From NCBI GenBank assembly GCA_041665305.1, contig JBAYJD010000009.1:1-64000 (forward strand): a stretch of 64,000 nt of DNA, given 5' to 3'. The position numbers and the translations under genes are program-made. Positions 7,439 to 15,435 of this stretch are shown piece by piece. Under the pieces are notes generated by a model. The model was not told the DNA's origin and ran no database searches. It worked only from the letters and a program-made list of their open reading frames with translations. This stretch comes from YA12-FULL-51-18 sp041665305. Its GTDB lineage: Bacteria > Elusimicrobiota > Elusimicrobia > Elusimicrobiales > UBA9959. Positions within the stretch are counted from its first letter, which is position 1. Each line of letters starts with the position of its first letter.

Positions 7439-9496
7439 TTATTCTCCGTTCCAGATCTTGCCCTGGTAGCAGAAGCGTTTTTTCTTGATAGCGCCCGTGC
7501 CGAAGAAAGCCGTGCTTTCGGTCAGGTTCGACATTTCGGTGTCGCCGGCCCGGAAGCGTTCGACATAGGTGGACAGGATGACGGCCTCTCTGCGACAATC
7601 ACGCTCCGAATAGCATAGAAAATATTTGACGCCGCGCTGCATTTTCAGGAGCCTTATGTCGCAGGGCGGCGTACGGAGCACATCGTCCGGGCAATCGGTC
7701 ACTTTCAGCAGCCATTCGTATTCCGGTTCCGAGATTTCCCTGAAGCCGGATCTTATCAGTTTTTCAGCTTCGGCGCTTAGCTTTTCCTCTTCCGGGGTGG
7801 GGACGGCTTCGTAGGTCGTCAGCCAGGCCTTTTCCCCGGTCTGCGCCCGCCGGTAGGCCTGCATCCCTTCCTTGGTCAGGCGGCCTCCCGGCTCGAAAAG
7901 AGGGCGGCCTTTCAGGTCGCGCAGCAGGAAGACGTCCTTCAGGGATATGGCTTTTTTTTCAAAGAAGCTGATCGCGTCGCGCGTCAGGTAGCCTAGGAAG
8001 CTTTTAAACCCCGCCAAAGAGAGCACCAGGCCCGTATGGTCCTGCTCCTGTCTCTCCAGGATGAGACCGCTGGTGTAAGGGGTTTTGGAGCGCAGGTAGT
8101 CCACCGCCCCGTTGCGTTCCGCCAGGCGGATGGTCCCGAGCAGTTCGAGGTCCTCCCGGGAGGCTGAGAGCTGGTTGTCGGCCGCGGCGCCGCGGAATTG
8201 CAGCTGCGCCAGCAGCTGGCTGTTGGAAAGAAGTTCGAAGCTGATCTCGTCCAGGCGTTCCCGCGCTTTCGCGTTGGCCGGCTCGGCTTTCAGGACCCGG
8301 GCGTAGAGTTCCCCGGCTTTTTTCAGGTCGCCCGCGGCTTCGTGCGTTTGGGCCAGTCCCAGCAGGGCGTTCAGGTCGTTCTTGTTTATCTCCAGGGCTT
8401 TGGCGTAGTACCTGACGGCTTCGGGGTTGTTGTTAAGTTTGAAATAGATCTGGGCCGTTTTCAGGTGGCAGAAAGCCGTCATGGGGCCGTCCCCGCCGAA
8501 TAGCGCGGCGGCGGCCCGGTATTCGCCCGCGGCCTCTTCGTATTTACCGAGACGCATCAGATAATCGGCCCGGTCGAGCTTAATGCGCGGCTCGCGGGGG
8601 GCCAGCGCGGAGCAGGCCGCCAGTTTCTTTTCCACCGCCGCCGCATCCCCGCTCCGTTTGAGCCCCTCGGCCTCTTTAACGCAGATTTCAAAAATTTTTT
8701 TAGGCGCGGCGGATGGAACCACGGCCGCGGCCGGAGCGGCCGGTTTCACGTGGGGTTTGACGGGGGGGGTGACGGGGGCGGCCGCCAGTTTGTTGATCTT
8801 CTCCCGGACCCTCCCGGCATAGGCCGCGGCGTTGAGTTCCTCGGAATGCTTCAGCAGTTCCCCGGCTTTGCGATAGTTCTTAAGGGCGCCGGCCGTGTTC
8901 CCGGCCCGTTCGTGTCCGGCCGCCAGGTAATAATATGCCTTGTAGTTGTCCGTGGAAATTTCCACGCCCTGGGCCAGCGTTTCCAGAGCCCTGGCGTTAT
9001 CGCCGTTCGCGGAGTAGGTCAGGCCGAGTTCCCGGTAGACCGGCCAGGCCGCGGGATCGAGCGTCCTGGCTTTTTTGCAATTGGACAGGGCTTGCGGTTT
9101 CCGCCCGTCCCCCCTGAGGAGTTTGCAGAAGCCCAGGTAATAAATATATTCGCCGGTCGCGCGGGCGGAGGCTTTATTGGTTATTACGCGCAGGGCCTCA
9201 GCCTGTTTCGAAGGACCATCGGGGAGTATTTCCAACGCGTAAGCGTACAGGTCCTTGTTGAAAGGGTCCTTGTCCAGGGCCGCCAGGCAGGTTTCAAGCG
9301 CTTTAGACGCATTTCCCAGCCGGTAATATCCGGCGGCCTGCGAGAGCGCCGGGGCGGTTTCGACCGCGCCCGCCCCGCAGTTTATCAACGGGATGACGAA
9401 GAGCATCAGGCCCGCGGCGGCGGTTTTAACCCCGCGCTCTCTTGCCGCAGGGCGGGGTATGGTAAAAATTTTTAATAAAATGTTGTCGGGCGGCAT
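7439..9496 (-). CDS. Exported TPR-repeat protein with unknown C-terminal domain
   Basis: 685 residues from the ATG at 9496, which is one base after the dcd stop. A hydrophobic stretch (AAAGLMLFVIPLINCGAGA) looks like a signal or lipoprotein leader, but it starts about 25 residues in. TPR motifs run through two blocks (AGYYRLGNASKALETCLAALDKDPF and later AQTHEAAGDLKKAGELYARVLKAEP regions) separated by a Pro/Ala-rich linker. The last 240 residues do not match a family I know. The codons for LKIFTIPRPA (about residues 9-18) lie in a 24-nt copy of a dispersed palindromic repeat, so the real start might be the later Met of MLFVIPLINC. No clear Shine-Dalgarno is seen for either. Confidence 0.7.
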   Translation of the reverse strand: MPPDNILLKIFTIPRPAARERGVKTAAAGLMLFVIPLINCGAGAVETAPALSQAAGYYRLGNASKALETCLAALDKDPFNKDLYAYALEILPDGPSKQAEALRVITNKASARATGEYIYYLGFCKLLRGDGRKPQALSNCKKARTLDPAAWPVYRELGLTYSANGDNARALETLAQGVEISTDNYKAYYYLAAGHERAGNTAGALKNYRKAGELLKHSEELNAAAYAGRVREKINKLAAAPVTPPVKPHVKPAAPAAAVVPSAAPKKIFEICVKEAEGLKRSGDAAAVEKKLAACSALAPREPRIKLDRADYLMRLGKYEEAAGEYRAAAALFGGDGPMTAFCHLKTAQIYFKLNNNPEAVRYYAKALEINKNDLNALLGLAQTHEAAGDLKKAGELYARVLKAEPANAKARERLDEISFELLSNSQLLAQLQFRGAAADNQLSASREDLELLGTIRLAERNGAVDYLRSKTPYTSGLILERQEQDHTGLVLSLAGFKSFLGYLTRDAISFFEKKAISLKDVFLLRDLKGRPLFEPGGRLTKEGMQAYRRAQTGEKAWLTTYEAVPTPEEEKLSAEAEKLIRSGFREISEPEYEWLLKVTDCPDDVLRTPPCDIRLLKMQRGVKYFLCYSERDCRREAVILSTYVERFRAGDTEMSNLTESTAFFGTGAIKKKRFCYQGKIWNGE
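9450..9474 (-). repeat. Partial composite repeat inside a coding region
   Basis: On the minus strand, 24 bases starting AAAATTTTTACC and ending CCCCGCCCT are identical to the intergenic composite element at about 35800-35824. Here it sits in the predicted N-terminal codons of the TPR gene, so it was either domesticated or marks a mis-placed start. Confidence 0.65.
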
Positions 9497-9497
9497 T

Positions 9498-10055
9498 CTA
9501 TTTGCGGATCCTCGGCAGGGTGACTCCGCGCTGGGACTGGTATTTTCCTTTCCTGTCCCTGTAGGAGATCCCGCAGATCTGGTCGGATTCAAGAAAAACA
9601 AGCTGGGCGATGCCCTCGTCGGAATAGATCTTGGCGGGCAGGGGGGTGGTGTTGGAGATCTCAAGGGTCAGATGCCCTTCCCATTCCGGCTCCAGGGGCG
9701 TGATGTTGACCACGATCCCGCAGCGGGCATAGGTGCTCTTGCCTATGCACAACCCTATCACATTGCGGGGGATCCTGAAATATTCCACCGAACGGGCCAG
9801 CGCGAAAGAGTGCGCCGGCACGATGCAGTACGGCGCTTTAAGGTCCACAAAGGATTTGGGGCTGAAGTTCTTGGGGTCCACCAGGCAGTTATGGACATCT
9901 GTGAAAACCTTGTATTCGTCGGAGACGCGGATGTCGTAGCCGTAGGAGGAGAGGCCGTAGGAGACCTTGTTCCTGGCGTTAAGCTTCTCCACGAAAGGCG
10001 AGATCATTTTTCCCTCGAGGCACATCTTCCGTATCCACAGGTCCGATTTCAGCAT
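9498..10055 (-). CDS. dcd: dCTP deaminase
   Basis: 185 residues, typical Dcd length. It deaminates dCTP to dUTP for dTMP synthesis. Family motifs are SSYGYDIRVSDEY near residue 36, VIGLCIGKSTYARCGI with the GKSxxAR motif, and HLTLEISNTTPLPAKIY with the catalytic Glu in the LTLEIS segment. The start at 10055 has AAGGAG with ideal spacing; a longer in-frame ORF to 10133 would overlap the synthase gene. The binding site lies in the last codons of the upstream squalene/phytoene synthase gene, whose stop is one base before the ATG, so translation is probably coupled. Confidence 0.92.
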   Translation of the reverse strand: MLKSDLWIRKMCLEGKMISPFVEKLNARNKVSYGLSSYGYDIRVSDEYKVFTDVHNCLVDPKNFSPKSFVDLKAPYCIVPAHSFALARSVEYFRIPRNVIGLCIGKSTYARCGIVVNITPLEPEWEGHLTLEISNTTPLPAKIYSDEGIAQLVFLESDQICGISYRDRKGKYQSQRGVTLPRIRK

Positions 10056-10056
10056 C

Positions 10057-10986
10057 TTATGTTCTCCTTGCAAAAGGAGCCAGGCTCCTTTTGTACGCTT
10101 TCCGGGCCCGGTATACCGCCCGGACCTTTTCAAATAAATTCAGGCGGATCCGCGGGCCGGCGGTCCTGAACCGCCGCGCCTCCAGTTTGTCCAGCAGGTC
10201 CGAATAGAGACGGTCCATGACGAACGCGCTTAAAAGCCCCGGCTTGTCCGCGCGGCCGGCCAGGGTCCGCGCGGCCGCGTAAAAAACGCGCGCCCGAGCG
10301 GCCTCGAACTTCATTAATTCTATAAAATTGGCCGGATAATTGAAATTCCGCAAGGAGGGGTCTGCTTCGCTTTGGGATAGCTTCGCAGGACCTTGTTCCA
10401 GGGAAGTCCGGGGAGGGAAGGAGGAACGGTCGCAGCCGAATTTCCTCAGGTCTTCCAGCGGAATATAGGTCCGGCCAAGCCGGGCGTCTTCGAAGACATC
10501 CCTTATAATGTTGGTGAGCTGCACGGCGTAGCCGAGATTTTCCGCGTAGGCTTCGGCGCCGGCGCCGCGCCAGCCGAAGATCTCCAAGGCCGACAGTCCC
10601 ACGGCGGAGGCGACGCGGTACATGTAGAATTTGAGTTCCTCAAAGGAAGCGTATTCCTTCTTGCGCGCGTCCAGCCCCACGCCTTCCAGCAGCAGCAGGA
10701 AATTCTCCTTGCGCATGGAGAATGTTTTTGCCGCCCAGGCCAGCTCTTCTTCAAGCCTCCCCCGGGGCGCGCCGCCCGAGAAAAGGGCTTCGATCCGTTC
10801 CTTCCAGGCGGCCAGGGCGGCCTCTTTTTCAGGCGGCGCGGCGGCGCCAGCGTCCGCTATGTCGTCCACCGTCCTGGCATAGCCGTAAAACGCGGACAAC
10901 GCCCGGCGTTGTTCCGGTTCCAGGAATAAAAAGGCGGGCTTGAAACTGGATCCCGCTTCATAGGAGCAAGTAGGATTGAGGGGCAT
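10057..10986 (-). CDS. Squalene/phytoene synthase family protein
   Basis: 309 residues of the trans-isoprenyl diphosphate head-to-head synthase family. The first Asp-rich motif is YGYARTVDDIAD and the second is LTNIIRDVFEDARLGRTYIP, both needed for Mg-diphosphate binding. Members make phytoene, dehydrosqualene, presqualene diphosphate or squalene; HpnC/HpnD and CrtB cannot be told apart here. No other carotenoid or hopanoid gene is in the window. The final codons are built from a perfect palindrome (10071-10093) that also borders the dcd ribosome binding site. Confidence 0.85.
   Translation of the reverse strand: MPLNPTCSYEAGSSFKPAFLFLEPEQRRALSAFYGYARTVDDIADAGAAAPPEKEAALAAWKERIEALFSGGAPRGRLEEELAWAAKTFSMRKENFLLLLEGVGLDARKKEYASFEELKFYMYRVASAVGLSALEIFGWRGAGAEAYAENLGYAVQLTNIIRDVFEDARLGRTYIPLEDLRKFGCDRSSFPPRTSLEQGPAKLSQSEADPSLRNFNYPANFIELMKFEAARARVFYAAARTLAGRADKPGLLSAFVMDRLYSDLLDKLEARRFRTAGPRIRLNLFEKVRAVYRARKAYKRSLAPFARRT
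10071..10093. repeat. Palindrome, family P4 (CAAAAGGAGCC arms)
   Basis: CAAAAGGAGCC, one base, GGCTCCTTTTG: a perfect 23-bp palindrome. It lies inside the last codons of the squalene/phytoene synthase gene, directly beside the dcd Shine-Dalgarno. Two more P4 copies occur at 57147-57216, and a variant at 18826-18850. Confidence 0.75.
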
Positions 10987-11051
10987 ATTTGCCGCAGGGC
11001 GCCGGGCACGGGTAAACGGCGGCGGACTAGCGCAAGTCCGTCCGCCGCGCG

Positions 11052-12431
11052 CTAATTTATTTTCTCCAGATAATCCATGAAGCTCCGCCAGTGGGAAATT
11101 TTTTCAAATTTCAGCGTGGAGTAGGTCGGGTAATATTCTATGAGACTGCCGGGTTTGCCGGGGATATCTATCGCGATGCCGTAGGCGTCGGAATATTTCT
11201 TGCCGGTGCGGTCGCGGCCCAGGCCCGTGTTCCGGACCACCAGTTCCCTGGCGATGAACTTGTTAAGGTCCAGGCCGGCGGCTTGCAGGTTCCTGGCCCC
11301 GGGTCTCGCGGTATCCAGGCCCGCATTCACCAGCTTTACGAAATGTGAAAGGTCCGCGTAAAAAGAGATCTGTTTGTCGGGGTCGGTGAGTTCGTCCCCG
11401 ACTTCGAACCGCAGCACTTCGGCCTTGGCGTTCCTGTAGGCTGCGGTATCGTTTACCCTCATGGCGAGCCTGGCCCAGTTCCCTGTCTTCCGGGCGAAAG
11501 CTTCCAGTTTGCGCGCTCTGACGGCCGAAAGCTGGACGCCGTATTTGGCTTTTTCCAGCATGTCGGCGTACTCCGGGCGGGAATACATCTCCTTGAAAGT
11601 GTCGACAAGGCGTATTCCGGCTTTGGCGGCGGAAACTCCCGGATCGGCGAGCATCTGCGCGAAAAAGTCCTCGAAATTAAAACTGGGCAGTTGGATCACT
11701 TCTTCGGAGCCGACTATGATGTCCGCCCCGTCCTTAAGCTCCAGAGCCACTTCGGCCATCTGCATGAAACAGGCCATGGACGCGTAAAGGTCCACCCGTC
11801 CGGCTTCCCTGAAGATCTTTCCCAGGTCGGCGGTCTTTATATAGTTGCCGCTGGCGAAATCAAAGGAAATGGACCTGTCCGCGGCGGGTTTTGCGCCTGA
11901 TTTTACCGGGTCGATCCAGCCCCAGCCGTGGTCCCAGATAATGAACATGTACCGTCTGGCCGGGTAATTGGTTTTGGCCCATTTCACGAAAGAGGCGGCT
12001 TCCTTATAGTCTCCCATGTCGGCATTGCCCAGGTCCATAAGGACGGGGGAGGAGATATGTTCCTTATCGGCGTCCCTGACCACGAAGTAGCGGCGTACGC
12101 CTTCCCAGTCCCCGTCGGCCGTCGTGTCTCCGTCCAGGCCCCTGGCGCGGCCCAATTCGACCACGATATTCACTTTTTCACCGGAGCCGACCGTTTCGAA
12201 CCGGTTCATATCGTTCAAGGCGAAAGGTTCGATGTTGCTTTTGCCGTTCATAAAGACCATGATAGTCCAGTCTTTTTTTACATCCGGCCCTGCGTCGCGG
12301 CGCGGGGCCGGCGCGGTTTGGGCGGAGGCCTTTACATCTCCGGCGGTAACGGAGGGCAGTTTGAAATCAGCGCGGAGGGGAGGAACTGAAGCTGCAAGAA
12401 GCGTTAAGAACATCAAGGCGGTTTTGATCAT
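11052..12431 (-). CDS. Secreted clostripain-like (C11) cysteine peptidase
   Basis: 459 residues with a signal peptide (MIKTALMFLTLLAASVPPLRA). The peptidase core starts at KDWTIMVFMNGKSNIEPF. The catalytic dyad is His168 in IIWDHGWGW and Cys221 in YASMACFMQM; clostripain family members usually have HGxG and DACL at these places, so the Cys motif is slightly unusual (MACF). Clostripain-type enzymes cut after basic residues; specificity here is unknown. GGAG lies 5 bases before the ATG. A paralogue is encoded at 50778-52145. Confidence 0.82.
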   Translation of the reverse strand: MIKTALMFLTLLAASVPPLRADFKLPSVTAGDVKASAQTAPAPRRDAGPDVKKDWTIMVFMNGKSNIEPFALNDMNRFETVGSGEKVNIVVELGRARGLDGDTTADGDWEGVRRYFVVRDADKEHISSPVLMDLGNADMGDYKEAASFVKWAKTNYPARRYMFIIWDHGWGWIDPVKSGAKPAADRSISFDFASGNYIKTADLGKIFREAGRVDLYASMACFMQMAEVALELKDGADIIVGSEEVIQLPSFNFEDFFAQMLADPGVSAAKAGIRLVDTFKEMYSRPEYADMLEKAKYGVQLSAVRARKLEAFARKTGNWARLAMRVNDTAAYRNAKAEVLRFEVGDELTDPDKQISFYADLSHFVKLVNAGLDTARPGARNLQAAGLDLNKFIARELVVRNTGLGRDRTGKKYSDAYGIAIDIPGKPGSLIEYYPTYSTLKFEKISHWRSFMDYLEKIN

Positions 12432-12489
12432 AGGAGCTCCGATGTATATTCTAGGATAAGGTGAAGTCTATAAATAATCGCCGCACAAA

Positions 12490-14763
12490 TCAACCGCCGC
12501 CGGCTATCCGGAGTTTTTCCGTGATAAGGGCGTCATAATAGGCGGAGAGACTTTCCCGGTTGGACGCGGCTTTGTAGACTTTGCCGATGGGGAAGACGAA
12601 CGTTTTCCAGGGCAGCTGCATGGACCAGAGCCCGTCATTGCCCTCCGTGTTGTACCAGACCGCCCTGAGATCCCTCATCAGGATCTCCGCCAGAATGTGC
12701 CCGCAGCAGCGCAGGAGCTTCCAGCCGTCGGTGGTGGGGGGGGTGTCCGGGGTGAATTTTTCCTTAAGGACGGCTTCCAGCTTTATGATCCCCGACCGGC
12801 CCAGTTCTATGCCGCTCGTTTCCTCCAGGGTTGAGGTCAGCAGTATGATGCGCCGGTGTTCGGTCTGCGCATCGATATTCCGTTCGGGGTGGCTGGGGAC
12901 CTTGCTTTGGACCGCGGCCGCGCCCTGCGGTTTTTCGGTATGCGCCTCGCCGAGCTCCTCTTCGAGATATTGCAGATATTTCGTAAGCCAGCCCGGTTCT
13001 GGAACGGTTTCCTTCCACAACAGCTTCCAGACGCGCTGTATGGGGTAGGTCGCCAGTTGTCTCGGGGCCTCAAAAGTCATCGGCCAGCCCCAGTGGTCGA
13101 AATCGGGCAGCTTTATGAGCCGGCCTTTATATCTTTCCTGCAGGAGAAAGCAAAAAAAAGCCGAGCAGTCTTTTACCGTTTCTATGGCTTCCTGCGGGTC
13201 CTGCCTGGCCCGTATAAAGGTCAGCCGCAGCTTTTTTTCCACTTCCGCCAGGCCGTCCGCGTTAAAATATATTTTTTTGTTGAATTCGTCCTCCATGGCG
13301 GCCGCCAGGTTGAACGCGCGCCCAAGGAAGTCGTCCTTCCTGGTCTCTGCTTCCGTGCGCGCCGCGGCGGAGTTGGAAGTTTCCATGAGCGATTCCATTT
13401 CAAGCGCCGGAGGAAGCTGTCCGGAGGGTTCCGCCGGCGTCAGGGGGACGGCGGACACGGGGGCGGGGGGAGCCGTTTGCGCGTTCGTTTTGAGGGAAGC
13501 GGCTTCCAGGGAAATCGCGACTGGTTCTTCCGTGGTTTGAGACGGCAGCGGGCGGGCGGGCGCCGGAGGAGGGGCTTCCCGGTGGACTCTTGAGGCTTCC
13601 AGCAGCCGTACGGCGGATTCCCGGGGCAGTTCCGCCGCCAGGCGCCCGGCCGAATCCAGGTCGGTAAGGGCCAGATCGTTTATCAGGGCGGCGGCCTCCT
13701 GCAATTTCCCCGTTCTTATGAGCGCGAAGCCGAGGTTCGCTTTGGACCGGACCGAGGGCCAAAGGGCCGCGGCTTTACGGTAGCAGGTTTCGGCCTCGGC
13801 GAGGTTCCCGGTACGGAAATGCAGGTCCCCCATGCTGGAAAAGATCATGGGTATCAGGGGGGATACGGTCGTGAGCGCGCCCGTGAAAGCGGCCAGGCTT
13901 TCATTGATGCGGACCCGGTCGTTGCCTTGCGCCGCTTGTCTCATGAGCGCGCAGCCTGCGCCAAAAAGGGCCGCCGCTTTTTCGGAAGGATTCTGCGCGA
14001 GCGTCCGGAAAGTGTCCAGGGCTTCGGTTATTCTTCCTTCTTCCAGGCGCAGCCAGGCCAGCTCCGTCTTTTTTTTGTTTTCGCAGGGGGCGCCGGCGGG
14101 GATCCTGTCAAGCCACTGGCGGGCCTTCGCGGTCTCTCCGGTCCGGCGCCGGATCAGCGCCCGGTAGTAATAAAACTCGGGCGTTTGAAAATCCTTGACA
14201 TAATCGGAGGCCTCCTGGAGGAGGCCCAGTCCGATAAGTACTTCGGCGTAGCGGCCGCAGGGCCGGGACGGCTCCGCGGCCATCAGCGCGCAGGCCATAT
14301 AGTTGGCGCGGTGCAGGTTCCCCAGGTTCGCTTCGCTCTGAAGCGCCGTTTCAAGGTCCTCTCCGGCCGGCAGCGGGGCGGGCGTTTGCAGGTAGCCTAT
14401 GATCGCAGAGATCTGCCGTTTATCCAGGCGGACCGCGGCGGACGGGGCGCCCTCCCCGGGCTTCGGCGGGGGATTGAAAATGAAGGCGCCGGCCGCCGGG
14501 GCGCTGAAAAGCGTTTGCAGGAAGGGGAGCGGCGGTTTGGCAACATAGGGAGAGCCCGCCAGCCTCGGGTCAGTGAAAACGGGCAGGCATGAAGGCTCTT
14601 TCTCCCCATAAGCGGAGACGGTATAAAAGGTGAAGGGGCCGGCCTGCGCCGGGGCCACGGGGGACGCGAGTTCTGGAAAGCCCCTGAAAGCTTCGGTTAT
14701 CTCATTAAGCGACGGCGTTCCGGACAGCCTGAATATGGTAAAATCGGGAAACTGATCGGCCAT
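12490..14763 (-). CDS. Large TPR protein with Pro/Ala-rich linker
   Basis: 757 residues, no signal peptide. An N-terminal region of about 150 residues is unassigned; TPR-like helices follow (for example SSMGDLHFRTGNLAEAETCY); then a long Pro/Ala/Glu linker (about 390-480) and a C-terminal region of about 270 residues that I do not recognise (DFDHWGWPMTFEAPRQL, WKTFVFPIGKVYKAA). The linker suggests a cytoplasmic scaffold or regulatory protein. A strong promoter lies 10-40 bases upstream, giving almost no leader. Confidence 0.65.
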   Translation of the reverse strand: MADQFPDFTIFRLSGTPSLNEITEAFRGFPELASPVAPAQAGPFTFYTVSAYGEKEPSCLPVFTDPRLAGSPYVAKPPLPFLQTLFSAPAAGAFIFNPPPKPGEGAPSAAVRLDKRQISAIIGYLQTPAPLPAGEDLETALQSEANLGNLHRANYMACALMAAEPSRPCGRYAEVLIGLGLLQEASDYVKDFQTPEFYYYRALIRRRTGETAKARQWLDRIPAGAPCENKKKTELAWLRLEEGRITEALDTFRTLAQNPSEKAAALFGAGCALMRQAAQGNDRVRINESLAAFTGALTTVSPLIPMIFSSMGDLHFRTGNLAEAETCYRKAAALWPSVRSKANLGFALIRTGKLQEAAALINDLALTDLDSAGRLAAELPRESAVRLLEASRVHREAPPPAPARPLPSQTTEEPVAISLEAASLKTNAQTAPPAPVSAVPLTPAEPSGQLPPALEMESLMETSNSAAARTEAETRKDDFLGRAFNLAAAMEDEFNKKIYFNADGLAEVEKKLRLTFIRARQDPQEAIETVKDCSAFFCFLLQERYKGRLIKLPDFDHWGWPMTFEAPRQLATYPIQRVWKLLWKETVPEPGWLTKYLQYLEEELGEAHTEKPQGAAAVQSKVPSHPERNIDAQTEHRRIILLTSTLEETSGIELGRSGIIKLEAVLKEKFTPDTPPTTDGWKLLRCCGHILAEILMRDLRAVWYNTEGNDGLWSMQLPWKTFVFPIGKVYKAASNRESLSAYYDALITEKLRIAGGG

Positions 14764-14773
14764 AATATGTTAT

Positions 14774-14802
14774 TGTATATTTTTAGTTCGCGCTTTTGTC
14801 AA
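14774..14802 (-). promoter_or_regulatory. Sigma70-type promoter, nearly leaderless transcript
   Basis: Minus strand TTGACA (14802-14797), a 17-base spacer, then TATACA (14779-14774). The expected start of transcription is near 14767, only about 4 bases before the ATG at 14763, and no Shine-Dalgarno is present. The 45-bp gap also separates this gene from the divergent rdgB. Confidence 0.6.
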
Positions 14803-14808
14803 TAAACT

Positions 14809-15414
14809 ATGAAACCTATAGTGGTGCTTGCCACACGCAACAGGCATAAACTGGGAGAGCTCCTGGCGCTTATCCCGGGGCTTGAACTCGAATTCAGGAC
14901 GCTTGCGGACTTTCCCGGCGCGCCGGAAGTGGTCGAGGACGGGAAAACCCTGGAAGAGAACGCGGTCAAGAAAGCCGGGAGCGCCGCTCTTTTTTGCGGC
15001 CTCTGGGCGCTGGCGGACGATACGGGGCTTGAGGTCGACGCCCTTGGCGGAGCGCCAGGGGTTTATTCCGCCAGGTATGCCGGCCCGGGCCGCTCCTATG
15101 CGGATAATAATCTCAAGCTCCTGGCTGAGCTTGACGGCGTTCCTCCAGGGCGGAGGACGGCCAGGTTCAGTTGCGTGATGGCCCTGGCTTCTCCCGGAGG
15201 TCCGGTGACGACCGTCGAAGGCCGCCTGGAGGGCGTTATCGCCCTTGCCGCTTTCGGCGCGAACGGTTTCGGCTACGACCCGCTGTTCGTGGCGGCCGGG
15301 CAGGAAAAGACCCTGGCCGAGCTCGCTCCTGAGGAGAAGAACGCCCTGAGCCATCGCGCCGCCGCCGTCAGGAAAATGGAGCCGTATCTGAGAAGGCTGA
15401 AGGCCGTTCGGTAA
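14809..15414 (+). CDS. rdgB: Non-canonical purine NTP pyrophosphatase (RdgB/HAM1 family)
   Basis: 201 residues. The enzyme removes ITP, dITP and XTP from nucleotide pools by hydrolysis to the monophosphate. The family marks are LATRNRHKLGEL at the N-terminus, the ADDTGLEVDAL acidic motif, NGFGYDPLF and ALSHRAAAVRKM near the end. Length and motif order are normal. It is transcribed away from the large TPR gene and is followed 21 bp later by the sensor kinase gene. Confidence 0.93.
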   Translation: MKPIVVLATRNRHKLGELLALIPGLELEFRTLADFPGAPEVVEDGKTLEENAVKKAGSAALFCGLWALADDTGLEVDALGGAPGVYSARYAGPGRSYADNNLKLLAELDGVPPGRRTARFSCVMALASPGGPVTTVEGRLEGVIALAAFGANGFGYDPLFVAAGQEKTLAELAPEEKNALSHRAAAVRKMEPYLRRLKAVR

Positions 15415-15435
15415 TGCTATAATTATTCCGGTAAA

